The translations under genes were made by a program, and so were the position numbers. This document shows positions 7,460 through 15,121 of a stretch of DNA of 31,680 nt, piece after piece (position 1 is the stretch's first letter; every line of letters begins with the position of its first letter). The notes below the pieces were generated by a model, which saw nothing but the letters and a program-made list of their open reading frames with translations, searched no databases and was not told where the DNA came from. Source of the DNA: MGNI01 sp964353875 (GTDB lineage: Bacteria; Chloroflexota; Anaerolineae; Anaerolineales; E44-bin32); the NCBI GenBank assembly GCA_964353875.1, contig CAYGXU010000032.1:1-31680 (forward strand), read 5' to 3'.

Positions 7460-7513
7460 GTATTCCAATTAAAGTTGCATAAACCCTTTGGTATTGAGGG
7501 TGGAGAGTGGTGT
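7456..7513. repeat. imperfect dispersed repeat, copy B
   Basis: About 58 bases starting GGGTGTATTCCA, with GCATAAACCC, TTTGGTATT and an AGTGGTGT end. It parallels the repeat at 5572-5628 with one single-base length difference. Outside this block the two neighbourhoods do not match. It lies in the gap between the kinase stop (7610) and the LsrG-like operon. Confidence 0.6.
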
Positions 7514-7609
7514 CACAACTCTTACCGCGGGAGTACAAGATGCAGCACTCAATTTTCCTTGAAGAACAGTGAGGCTGGGAAAAGAGTTACAAACCTTATG
7601 AACCTATGC

Positions 7610-9685
7610 TCAATCCGACGCGATGGGTAGTTTAACTGTAAAGCAAGTTCCAACCTTAGGGCTGCTATCGACTTCAATGGTTCCTTGATGTCGTTCAAGG
7701 ATACGATACGAGGTTGCCAGACCCAGGCCAGTACCTTTGCCAGGAGCTTTTGTCGTAAAGAATGGTTCAAAGATGCGATTCATATCCTCCGGCGAGATGC
7801 CCACGCCGGTGTCCTCAATCTCCACAATAACCAGTGTTCCCTCATTCCTTGATCGAACTGTGACCATCCCCGGTTTACCTTGCAGGGCGTCATGTGCATT
7901 AACCAAGAGATTGATCCAGACTCCCTGTAAGTGATCACTGTTTCCATACACAGGCAAGGCAAGCGGAGATAGTTCTTGAACAAGCTTTATTTGAGCGCGT
8001 TGCCACTGCGTCCCCACAAGAGATAATGCACTTTGTATAGTTGTATTGATTTCCACAATCTGGAATTCCTCCGGCTCATGCCGCGCGAAGTCTAAGAGAT
8101 CTCGAACAACCCTTTGAGCTCGTTTGCCAGCTCGTTCAATTAATTCAACCGACTCCATATCCACTGCGTTCGGATCCAATTCCCTCTGCAAGAGCTGAGT
8201 ATTGGCAATAACAGCTGTAATCGGGTTATAAAGCTCATGTGCCACACCTGCTGCAAGTTGCCCGAGAGCAGCAAGTTTTTCCGCTTGAACCAGCGAAGAT
8301 TCCAAACGTCTTTGCTCGGTCACATCACGCAATTGAAGGATGGTCTGGGATACTTTCCCTTCGCTGTTCATAATGGGATATGTGTAGATGTCTCTTACCA
8401 CAGCGCGTCCATCCGCCCCCCTGACACGCTCTGTTCGCTTTGTTTTAACCCCGGATGCGAAGGTTTCCTGGCTTCGACATATTGGACATGGTTTAGATCG
8501 ACCTTCGAGGATCTTATAACAGCGCTTTGCCACCAATTGACGTGGATCGGCGCCTGCTCTTTCTGATCTGGAGCGATTCACTGCAATCAATGTATAGGAG
8601 CTATCGATGATATAGAGTTCGTCATCAAGATTATCAAAGAGCGCCAATAAAGTTGAGCGACTGCGTTCGATTTCCTGACGACTCTCCTTTAAGTCACGAT
8701 TGGCAGCCGTGATTTCATGGATCAAATGTGCATTGGCAATCGCTCCTGCAACGGAGGCAGCAAAGGTGACAAGCAGATCTAGGTCTCGCTTGTCGAAGGG
8801 ATCATCTAGTTTATTAATCAGGCTGATCGCTCCCATCGATCGCGCCCGCACCAGAAGCGGGACGCAGAGCAGTGATCGGCTAACATAGCCATCAACCCCA
8901 TCGATCTCAGGATCAAAGCGCGGATTCTGAGAAACATCTTCGACCAATGCAGTTGCCTGCTGAAAGATGCAATCGCCTAGAATGCCCTTCACCGCTTTGG
9001 CATTATAGCGGAGGATATTGCCTGATCCCCCAGTGAGGGGGATCTTAATAAGCACATCCTGTTGATCAAAATCCAACAAGGTAATCGCTGCCACTTCTAC
9101 ACGGAAAAGTTCCCAGATTCCTTGCATAGTGGCAACCAGAATGCCGTCTAATTCAAGATGTGACGTGAGTGATTTCCCAATCTGGTTGAGGATTTCCAAT
9201 TCTCGTCGTAATCTCTGAACATCTGCAATTTCTTCCAGTTGTGATGCAGCCCGGGCGAGCTCAGTTGAAATACTCTCAGCCAGATCGAGCATCTGCTGAT
9301 CGCCCCCACGCAGGATCGTCACCCCCATCGCAACGTCATCCACTTTTATCAAACGCACATGAACATTTTCAGACGATGTAGCTACCTTGCCTTCAAATGC
9401 ATCCTGACTGATTTGCCACAGAAGCCCTTGCTGGCAAAGGAATTGTGAGGCTAATTCTCCATTGCCAGAAACCCAGATGGGGAGAAGACGGTAGCCAGGA
9501 AAGCGGGATAGGCTTATCGCCACCTCTGCCCCCTGGAACCGATGTCGTAGAGTGTCCATAGAGGCGCGAGCAACGTGGTCAAAATTCAGGACCTCGCGCA
9601 CCGCCTGAGCGATGGCGCTGCGAGCATCAATTTGATAGCCACCTGCCAATCTTGGCAGACTCTCCTCGAATACCACTTTATTCAC
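7610..9685 (-). CDS. sensor histidine kinase with GAF and Cys-containing PAS domains
   Basis: 691 residues, no membrane segments, so a cytoplasmic sensor. Residues 1-150 are unassigned. A GAF domain spans about 160-325 (LEILNQIGKSLTSHLELD to FAASVAGAIANAHL), followed by a coiled linker. A PAS domain spans about 340-460 with Cys389, Cys400 and Cys403 in CYKILEGRSKPCPIC, a pattern seen in PAS domains suspected of redox or metal sensing. The HisKA phosphoacceptor is His483 in GVAHELYNP. The ATPase domain has its N box (Asn592, Asn596), EDTGVGI (624-630), FEPFFTTK and GKGTGLGLA (649-657). It phosphorylates the response regulator encoded six bases upstream. The signal is unknown. Confidence 0.93.
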   Translation of the reverse strand: MNKVVFEESLPRLAGGYQIDARSAIAQAVREVLNFDHVARASMDTLRHRFQGAEVAISLSRFPGYRLLPIWVSGNGELASQFLCQQGLLWQISQDAFEGKVATSSENVHVRLIKVDDVAMGVTILRGGDQQMLDLAESISTELARAASQLEEIADVQRLRRELEILNQIGKSLTSHLELDGILVATMQGIWELFRVEVAAITLLDFDQQDVLIKIPLTGGSGNILRYNAKAVKGILGDCIFQQATALVEDVSQNPRFDPEIDGVDGYVSRSLLCVPLLVRARSMGAISLINKLDDPFDKRDLDLLVTFAASVAGAIANAHLIHEITAANRDLKESRQEIERSRSTLLALFDNLDDELYIIDSSYTLIAVNRSRSERAGADPRQLVAKRCYKILEGRSKPCPICRSQETFASGVKTKRTERVRGADGRAVVRDIYTYPIMNSEGKVSQTILQLRDVTEQRRLESSLVQAEKLAALGQLAAGVAHELYNPITAVIANTQLLQRELDPNAVDMESVELIERAGKRAQRVVRDLLDFARHEPEEFQIVEINTTIQSALSLVGTQWQRAQIKLVQELSPLALPVYGNSDHLQGVWINLLVNAHDALQGKPGMVTVRSRNEGTLVIVEIEDTGVGISPEDMNRIFEPFFTTKAPGKGTGLGLATSYRILERHQGTIEVDSSPKVGTCFTVKLPIASD

Positions 9686-9691
9686 TAAACC

Positions 9692-10408
9692 TCACCTCTC
9701 ACCTTGTCCGCCTACCGTATAGCCATGCCCTTTAATCGTACGAATGAATTTCGGATTCGCCGAATCCGCTTCAATCTTCGATCGTAAATTCTTTATATGC
9801 ACACGAACCAAGTCTGAACTGCCTGCATCATGGGGATAATCCCAGACCTCCTGAAGCAGCCTTTCCGGGGAGAAAACCTGACCTGGATGGGACATTAGAT
9901 GATAAAGCAGATCAAACTGCACCGGTGTAAGAACAACTGTACCGCATGAACCTGTGACCTCAAATGACCTGGTATTCAGACGATATTCTCCTACCTGTAT
10001 CAGTGAAGGGATCTCTGTTTCGTAGTCCTTGCGCGTCCGACGCAAGATGGCGCGAACACGTAAATAGAGTTCATCAAGATTGAAGGGTTTACCCAGGTAA
10101 TCATCCGCTCCTGCCCTTAGTCCCTGGATCCGATCTTCTTCTTTGCCTTTTGCAGTCAGGAATAAAACCGGAAGATCTTTAAGCAGAGGATCATTACGCA
10201 GCTGACGACAAACCTCATAACCATCCATACCAGGCATCAAGACATCTAATACCATCAAATTCGGCGGATTCCTCCGAGCAACACGCAGGGCGTCTACACC
10301 ACTTTCGACAACAACCACTTGAAAGCCGCCAGCGCGCAGGCTCCGCTCGATGGTTCGAGCGACGATCTCATCGTCATCAACTACCATGATCTTGGCTTCT
10401 TCACTCAC
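9692..10408 (-). CDS. OmpR/PhoB-family response regulator
   Basis: 238 residues from GTG 10408. An in-frame ATG at 10429 would add seven residues, but GGAAGGTGG lies correctly before the GTG. The receiver domain has the acidic cluster VVDDDE, phosphoacceptor Asp55 in MVLDVLMPGMDG, the switch Thr in FLTAKG, and Lys107 in YLGKPF. The C-terminal winged-helix DNA-binding domain runs from about 130, with LTPVQFDLLYHLMSHPGQV and a recognition helix near SSDLVRVHIKNLRSKI, ending GHGYTVGG. It pairs with the kinase six bases downstream. Its targets are unknown; dyads in the gap before it are candidate sites. Confidence 0.94.
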   Translation of the reverse strand: MSEEAKIMVVDDDEIVARTIERSLRAGGFQVVVVESGVDALRVARRNPPNLMVLDVLMPGMDGYEVCRQLRNDPLLKDLPVLFLTAKGKEEDRIQGLRAGADDYLGKPFNLDELYLRVRAILRRTRKDYETEIPSLIQVGEYRLNTRSFEVTGSCGTVVLTPVQFDLLYHLMSHPGQVFSPERLLQEVWDYPHDAGSSDLVRVHIKNLRSKIEADSANPKFIRTIKGHGYTVGGQGER

Positions 10409-10440
10409 AGCCCACCTTCCATCCTTCATAATGAATCAAT

Positions 10441-10529
10441 TTCTCCCGCTCTTCGATCATCAGGGAGAATGTGCCCTCCAATTCATTATTAAACTCCGAT
10501 GGACCTGCCATAATAACGATACAAGGTCC
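10441..10529 (-). promoter_or_regulatory. leader of the response regulator operon with two dyads
   Basis: Between the predicted start of transcription and the GTG codon are two inverted repeats. TTCTCCC/GGGAGAA (10441-10447 and 10463-10469) encloses 15 bases. GGACCT/AGGTCC (10501-10506 and 10524-10529) encloses 17. Neither is followed by a T-run. They could be leader hairpins or protein sites; no known riboswitch is recognisable. Confidence 0.35.
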
Positions 10530-10541
10530 GTATGGCTATTT

Positions 10542-10570
10542 ATCATATCCCTAACAGCATTGGATGGCAA
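10542..10570 (-). promoter_or_regulatory. promoter of the response regulator/kinase operon
   Basis: Minus strand: -35 TTGCCA (10570-10565), a 17-base spacer, -10 TATGAT (10547-10542). Spacing is ideal and the boxes are close to sigma-70 consensus. It gives a leader of about 125 bases before the GTG start. Confidence 0.6.
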
Positions 10571-10591
10571 ATCCCATCATGATCTGCTTTA

Positions 10592-10626
10592 CGCTCACAT
10601 TGGATGTCTTTCGAGGCATGTGAGCG
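10592..10626. repeat. perfect 9-bp inverted repeat upstream of the regulator promoter
   Basis: CGCTCACAT (10592-10600) and ATGTGAGCG (10618-10626) are exact reverse complements 17 bases apart. The centre is about 75 bases upstream of the predicted transcription start of the response regulator operon, a usual place for an activator site. A binding role is inferred. Confidence 0.5.
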
Positions 10627-10837
10627 ATTGGGATGCCATACAGAGGCGCAATATATGATATGCTTTCTCAGACCAAAATATCCTGTCCTGATGCATCTAA
10701 ATCTTTTCACCTGCCCCTCCTCCATAGAGTTCCAGCCATGGAAAAATTCTTGAGTTCTCATCCTCTGATGAATATAGCCCATTTATGGGATCTCGCAGGG
10801 CTATTCATGAAAGATGATTAATGAGAAAAGAATGCTA

Positions 10838-10865
10838 TTGCAACCTCGGAGCAAACATTTATAAT
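10838..10865 (+). promoter_or_regulatory. strong plus-strand promoter, probably for adk
   Basis: TTGCAA (10838-10843), a 16-base spacer, and a perfect TATAAT (10860-10865). Adk is the next plus-strand gene, which would give it a leader of about 410 bases. A separate short RNA ending at the hairpin near 10940 is an alternative. Confidence 0.6.
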
Positions 10866-10906
10866 AGTATCTGTCGTTACTTGGCCTTCGGGTCAATGTC
10901 GCGACT

Positions 10907-10939
10907 ACCCCCAGGCTTGCCCCCCTCAGGTCTGGGGGT
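10907..10939 (+). terminator. hairpin in the adk leader, possible attenuator
   Basis: ACCCCCAG (10907-10914) pairs perfectly with CTGGGGGT (10932-10939). A second C-run (10920-10925) can pair with the same G-run, so two structures exclude each other. TTCTCCTTTGTTCTGTC follows, T-rich but broken. It may end transcription early or act as an attenuator. Confidence 0.4.
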
Positions 10940-11285
10940 TCTCCTTTGTTCTGTCAATCGCCAAGCTGGCATCGATGATGAGTCAATTTCGCCCAATCAT
11001 CTTTCCACAGTAATGGCATTGCCTCCATCATTGCGACTCCAATCTAAATCCCTGCTGTTCTTGCTTGCCTTTCTATGCTGTCTTTTTTTGATGCCTTGGT
11101 ACAATATCCATCATGTTGTTTTATGACCTTATTTCAACAGATCTGGGAAGAGCACAAGAAGGGATTACATCATCAACGGAAGTGCAATCCGCCCAATACG
11201 CATATTTATAGCAAAAGCAACTTGAGGGTGCGCTGCACGCTGAATCTCTTCCTCACTCATTTTCATACAATTAACGGAGATGCTC

Positions 11286-11954
11286 ATGGACATCATCCTA
11301 TTCGGCGGACCTGGCTCAGGAAAAGGGACACAAGCAGAAAGACTTCAAGCGCGGCTTGGCATCGCACATGTTTCTTCTGGAGAACTCTTTCGAGAGAACA
11401 TCCGAAACACGACGGAACTTGGAGTGCTCGCCAAGACCTATATCGATCAAGGTAAACTGGTGCCTGATGAAGTCACAGTGGAGATGATCCGAGCGCGCCT
11501 ACAACTTGCGGACACCGAAGCTGGTGTGCTTTTTGACGGCTTTCCCCGCACTTTTCCCCAAGCCAAAGCCCTGGATAACCTATTGACCTCCCTCCGTCGA
11601 AAAATCGACCTTGTCATCAATCTCTCCGTCTCCGATGAGGAGATCGTCCGACGCTTATCCGGTCGTTTGATCTGCCGTGAGTGTGAGGCGCCCTTTCACA
11701 AGGAATTCAATCCTTTCCGATCTTGTCCCGAAAATAAATGTAACGGGGAATATCTTTACCAGAGAGAGGATGATAAGCCCGAGACTGTCCGCGAACGCTT
11801 GCGTGTATTCCACCAACAAACCACGCCTCTGATCGAGTACTACCAGAAGAAAGGAATCCTTGTCTCGGTGGATGGAGAAGGACATGTCGAGCAGGTCACA
11901 GAGACGATCCTGGATACGCTGACGCAGTTAGAAGCAGGAATGCATTCAAGTTGA
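11286..11954 (+). CDS. adk: adenylate kinase
   Basis: 222 residues. It interconverts ATP + AMP and 2 ADP in the cytoplasm. The P-loop GGPGSGKGTQ is near the N-terminus, SSGELFRENI contacts AMP, and LFDGFPRTFPQA is the usual FDGFPRT motif. QREDDKPETVRERL is the lid/Arg segment. The long-type lid holds four Cys (CRECEAPFH, then SCPENKC), so a zinc site is likely. The last two Cys are four residues apart rather than the usual two. GGAG six bases before ATG 11286 fixes the start; an upstream ATG at 11280 abuts the GGAG. In many bacteria adk lies between secY and map; here it is alone on the opposite strand, beyond the end of the ribosomal cluster. Confidence 0.95.
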   Translation: MDIILFGGPGSGKGTQAERLQARLGIAHVSSGELFRENIRNTTELGVLAKTYIDQGKLVPDEVTVEMIRARLQLADTEAGVLFDGFPRTFPQAKALDNLLTSLRRKIDLVINLSVSDEEIVRRLSGRLICRECEAPFHKEFNPFRSCPENKCNGEYLYQREDDKPETVRERLRVFHQQTTPLIEYYQKKGILVSVDGEGHVEQVTETILDTLTQLEAGMHSS

Positions 11955-12198
11955 TCCATCAGCCCCAAAAACAGCAACCCGGCGTTGTGGGGAAGAGCTA
12001 CAGTGAAAATTATGCTTGAAGATTATAATGTCGAATCGACAGATCCCTCGGATGAATTGGGTCAAAGTCTCGTTCCAGGGATGTTTCGTCGCTCTGCTAC
12101 TCTGCAGGACATAATGATAGTTGATTTTTATAGGTTATGGTGGCGGCCAGTCTCTATGTGCAAATACTCTGATAATAACGGCATGGTTAGGGATCACC
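11955..12198. other. intergenic region between convergent adk and metallophosphoesterase
   Basis: 244 bases. A plus-strand frame with a GTG start at 11985 runs 75 codons, but it has no recognisable domain and reaches into the convergent gene. Near 11964-11993, CCCCA and CAAC pair with GTTG and TGGGG with a 7-base bulge and no T-run. No clear terminator is seen for either gene. Confidence 0.4.
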
Positions 12199-13581
12199 TT
12201 ACTGGTCATTAAATAAAACCGTGGCTTGATCGAGAATTTTGCCCTCACAGGTGATCGCGGACAAATCCAAGTGGTCTGGATAAATTTCCAAGAGCACGAA
12301 ATGCGTTTCCCTGACGAAAAATTGGCTCTCGGGGAGGCGGTTTAGAAGGGGATAAAGCACGCTCGAGCCTCCTCCTGTAACGATGTAAGTGATCCCATTC
12401 ACGATCAAACGCTCATAGTTATGATCATGACCCGAGAGGACTATGGGAACAACGCTAGGCTCAAAACGTGAAACCCAATTCGTCTGAATCGGTATTCCAT
12501 CATGAGCATGCAATCCGCTCGTATAGGGTGGGACATGAAAAACCGGGATGGTCACCGTAAATCGTCCATCCGACAATCGTTCTGACAGCCATGCATCCTG
12601 TTCAGCGATCTCATCCCCCCCTCTCCAAAATACCTGGGAATTCAGCATGATAAACTGGATTGGTCCATAACTCACTGCATACCAATGCCTGGTTTCTTGT
12701 TCGCCCCCCCGGCTTGCGCTCAAATCAGGAATAGCAGGGAAGACAGCATCGTAATAAGGCTGACCATCCTTCAGCGCAGCGGAGTCATACTCATGATTTC
12801 CCAGCACAGGGTAAATAGTCGTTTGTCTTAAGAGAGGGGCGAAGGGCTGAAAATACTTCAATGCAAAGGCCTCCGCAGGTCCGCTATTTTCGCCTACACG
12901 ATAGACAATGTCACCCGTGTGCAGCACGAAGTCCAGATCATAGGCCGCCATGAGTTCTGCTAATTGCCTGGTGACAGGCTGGCCAAAGCCCGAGTCCCCC
13001 ACGGCTCCTATCCTCAAAGGCCACTCGTTTTCATTTCTCGTCTTAACTCTGATCGGATCCCAACGTTCTCCCAGGAATTGTGGCGACAAGGCGATCCGGG
13101 TGTCAGCCTGGATACCCACCGCAAAATAATACTCCGAACCAGGTGTAAGTCCTGTGACCGCCATTTGCTGCTCGGTCGAATCGCCCAAGAAAGGCACTCT
13201 CTCACCTTCCTGTGGGGAAGTAGAAACAGACCAATAAAATAGATTACCTTCTGTAACGTTATCCAATTCAAAATGAACGATCACCTTATCTTCTCCGACG
13301 TGCAGGCATGTAAGCGGGGTGACATAGGAGATGGGGGATAAGGCACCATCGATCTTAAGCGTCAATCCTGGCGTAGCAGTTGCTACAGGCACGGTCGTTT
13401 CCGCCATCGTGGGTGAGGCAGTGTCGCTGGCTTCTATCATGTTTGTAGGAAAGATGGCGGGAGAAATCGAAGGTGTCGTGGAAATGGGCGTGGGTTCCGG
13501 TCGACAGGCAGCCAAAGTCCCTGCGGCTGTTAGCAGGATAATCACACTGATGGAGATATGATCTTTCTTTCTTATCTTCAT
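12199..13581 (-). CDS. secreted metallophosphoesterase lipoprotein, purple acid phosphatase-like
   Basis: 460 residues. An N-terminal signal with a lipobox (LAAC, Cys26) predicts a lipid-anchored extracytoplasmic protein. A Thr/Pro/Ser-rich tether follows (about 27-70), then a beta-rich domain resembling the fibronectin-like N-domain of purple acid phosphatases. The catalytic domain has GDSGFG (Asp196), TGDIVY (Asp224, Tyr227), GNHE (Asn262-His263), FHVPPY (His349) and GHDHNYER (His385, His387), the complete dinuclear-metal ligand set with the purple-type Tyr. It probably hydrolyses phosphate esters outside the cell. Its ATG overlaps the mazG stop as ATGA, so it is coupled to a housekeeping cytoplasmic gene, an unusual pairing. 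Confidence 0.92.
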   Translation of the reverse strand: MKIRKKDHISISVIILLTAAGTLAACRPEPTPISTTPSISPAIFPTNMIEASDTASPTMAETTVPVATATPGLTLKIDGALSPISYVTPLTCLHVGEDKVIVHFELDNVTEGNLFYWSVSTSPQEGERVPFLGDSTEQQMAVTGLTPGSEYYFAVGIQADTRIALSPQFLGERWDPIRVKTRNENEWPLRIGAVGDSGFGQPVTRQLAELMAAYDLDFVLHTGDIVYRVGENSGPAEAFALKYFQPFAPLLRQTTIYPVLGNHEYDSAALKDGQPYYDAVFPAIPDLSASRGGEQETRHWYAVSYGPIQFIMLNSQVFWRGGDEIAEQDAWLSERLSDGRFTVTIPVFHVPPYTSGLHAHDGIPIQTNWVSRFEPSVVPIVLSGHDHNYERLIVNGITYIVTGGGSSVLYPLLNRLPESQFFVRETHFVLLEIYPDHLDLSAITCEGKILDQATVLFNDQ

Positions 13582-15029
13582 TCTTCCCCTTTCACTGCTT
13601 CCCACAGTTGATCTAGTTCTCCCAAAGTCATTTCGTTCATCTTCCGGCCTTGAAAACGCACGATATTTTCCAGCTGTGAAAACCGAGAACGAAAACGATG
13701 ATTCGCTTCACGAAGAGCTGCTTCGGGATCAACCCTCAACCAACGGCTGTAATTAACAATTGCAAAGAGTAAATCACCCACTTCCGCAATCTTCTCGGTC
13801 TGTTCCTGCGCTTCTGAAACCTCCTTCATTTCCTCCTGAACTTTGTCTATCACAGCCTCGATTTGATGCCAATCGAAACCAACTCGCGCAGCTCGAATCT
13901 GTATTTCATTGGCCTGGGCTAATGCTGGCAATCCAAGAGGGACACCATCCATGATGCCCTTCTCAACGCCCTGAGATTCGCGTTCGTCAGCTTTCAACAC
14001 CTCCCAATTTTTAAGAACCTGCTCGACACCTGCCACAGATGTTCCCCCAAAAACATGCGGGTGCCGGCGGATAATCTTCTTATTGATGCCAGCGATCACA
14101 TCTGCCATGTTAAAATCCCCCTCTTCAGTGGCGATCTGCGTCTGGAGGACAATTTGAAGTAATAAGTCGCCTAACTCCTCTTGTAGGGCTTTCAAATCAC
14201 CCACATCGATGGCCTGCAGGGCTTCATAACACTCTTCCATAAGATGCATCCGCAGGCTTTCATGGGTTTGCTCTCGATCCCAAGGGCAACCATCCGGCGC
14301 GCGTAAATGCGCTATAGTTTCTTGAAACCGCTCAAAAGAGGAGGAAATCGGTAAGGGCGGGATGAAAAGGCTGGTCATGCTCCCAATTTTTTCACTACGA
14401 TCAACTTCAAAGAGAGGCAGAGCTTCTATTTCACTCGCCTCTGTCCCGACTTGATGCAAGAGTTTGATGGGGTGATCATCAGGATACTGGCTCATTAAAT
14501 TCAACTTGACGTTGGAAGCCACCAAACGGGAATAAAGCTGCGCCACTAAAGCGGGGACATCAGGTGGGAAAGGTGGGTGGTGCTCATCCTCAAACTGGAG
14601 TGCATCAACGATGCATAGACCGTCCAAAGCATCCAATCCCAAGAGAGTCAGACAGGGTTCTACGAAACTTATCCCTGGGACAATCACGACTTCCGCACCG
14701 ATATCTTTCGCTCGTTCGCGTAGGGTGCTGACCGTCTTCTCACCCACCAATGGATCCCCCGGTACGGCATAGACCACATGGGACATTTGGGATGCGATCT
14801 GAAGAACACGCTCAACAATCGCTTCATAGGTAGCTGAGAAATCACGGCCTTCTTCATAGAATGCGTCGAATGTGTGCACACGCATATGTTGGGCGAGAAA
14901 ACAAGCAACAGGATGCTCTCCCGTCCGCAAATAAACCTCCTCAGAAGCGCTGAGAACCTCCCAAGCTTCCCGAGTCAGATACTTTGGATCGCCGGGGCCA
15001 AGACCCACAATAATGATCCTGCCTCCCAC
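13578..15029 (-). CDS. mazG: YabN-type fusion: tetrapyrrole-methylase-like domain plus MazG
   Basis: 483 residues from GTG 15029, which has AGGAGG at the right distance; an in-frame GTG at 15035 sits too close. Residues 1-220 form a tetrapyrrole-methylase-like domain with VGLGPGDP at the N-terminus, VPGDPL near 90 and VPGISF. The rest is MazG, with GCPWDREQTH, then the metal-binding pairs EECYE and EELGD. A second, shorter MazG-like segment follows (RVGFDW, EEMKEVSE, EVGDLLFA). MazG removes non-canonical or excess NTPs as pyrophosphate. The methylase half is conserved in YabN proteins but its substrate is unclear. It follows rpsI after 92 bases containing a strong hairpin. Confidence 0.94.
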   Translation of the reverse strand: MGGRIIIVGLGPGDPKYLTREAWEVLSASEEVYLRTGEHPVACFLAQHMRVHTFDAFYEEGRDFSATYEAIVERVLQIASQMSHVVYAVPGDPLVGEKTVSTLRERAKDIGAEVVIVPGISFVEPCLTLLGLDALDGLCIVDALQFEDEHHPPFPPDVPALVAQLYSRLVASNVKLNLMSQYPDDHPIKLLHQVGTEASEIEALPLFEVDRSEKIGSMTSLFIPPLPISSSFERFQETIAHLRAPDGCPWDREQTHESLRMHLMEECYEALQAIDVGDLKALQEELGDLLLQIVLQTQIATEEGDFNMADVIAGINKKIIRRHPHVFGGTSVAGVEQVLKNWEVLKADERESQGVEKGIMDGVPLGLPALAQANEIQIRAARVGFDWHQIEAVIDKVQEEMKEVSEAQEQTEKIAEVGDLLFAIVNYSRWLRVDPEAALREANHRFRSRFSQLENIVRFQGRKMNEMTLGELDQLWEAVKGEE

Positions 15030-15054
15030 CTTCACCTCCTATTGCGGAAACGGA

Positions 15055-15085
15055 ACGGCCGAGGAATGTTGAACTCCCCGGCCGT
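15055..15085 (-). terminator. hairpin between rpsI and mazG
   Basis: Minus strand: ACGGCCGGGGA pairs with TCCTCGGCCGT (11 bp with one G-T) around a 9-base loop, followed by TCCGTTTCC. The stem is strong but the T-run poor, so partial termination or RNA processing at the end of the ribosomal cluster is likelier than a full stop. Confidence 0.5.
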
Positions 15086-15121
15086 GAGAGGATAAATTGA
15101 ATATGCAATGTCCACGAAGGA

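Larger units (their letters stand above)
10627..11285. other. gene-free region between the regulator operon and adk
   Basis: I find no convincing gene here. Visible signals are a dyad ATGAATATAGCCC / GGGCTATTCAT (10768-10780 and 10798-10808) with a nested CCCAT-TT-ATGGG, a strong plus-strand promoter (10838-10865), and a C/G-rich hairpin (10907-10939). From there to adk nothing stands out except an isolated TACAAT at 11100 without a -35 box. Confidence 0.5.

Noticed and set aside
10543..10782. 79-codon minus-strand frame upstream of the response regulator
   Set aside because: It overlaps the predicted promoter and the 9-bp inverted repeat and resembles no family.
11100..11105. TACAAT as the adk promoter -10
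   Set aside because: No acceptable -35 at 15-19 bases upstream; the 10838-10865 promoter is far better.
10821..11126. 101-codon plus-strand frame with a hydrophobic segment before adk
   Set aside because: Its start precedes the predicted transcription start, it has no ribosome site, and the hydrophobic run comes from T-rich DNA.
11964..11993. Bulged hairpin considered as an integron attC site or adk terminator
   Set aside because: Core sequences do not match attC, and there is no T-run on either strand.
11985..12212. 75-codon plus-strand frame between adk and the phosphatase
   Set aside because: GTG start without clear ribosome site, no domain, runs into the convergent gene.
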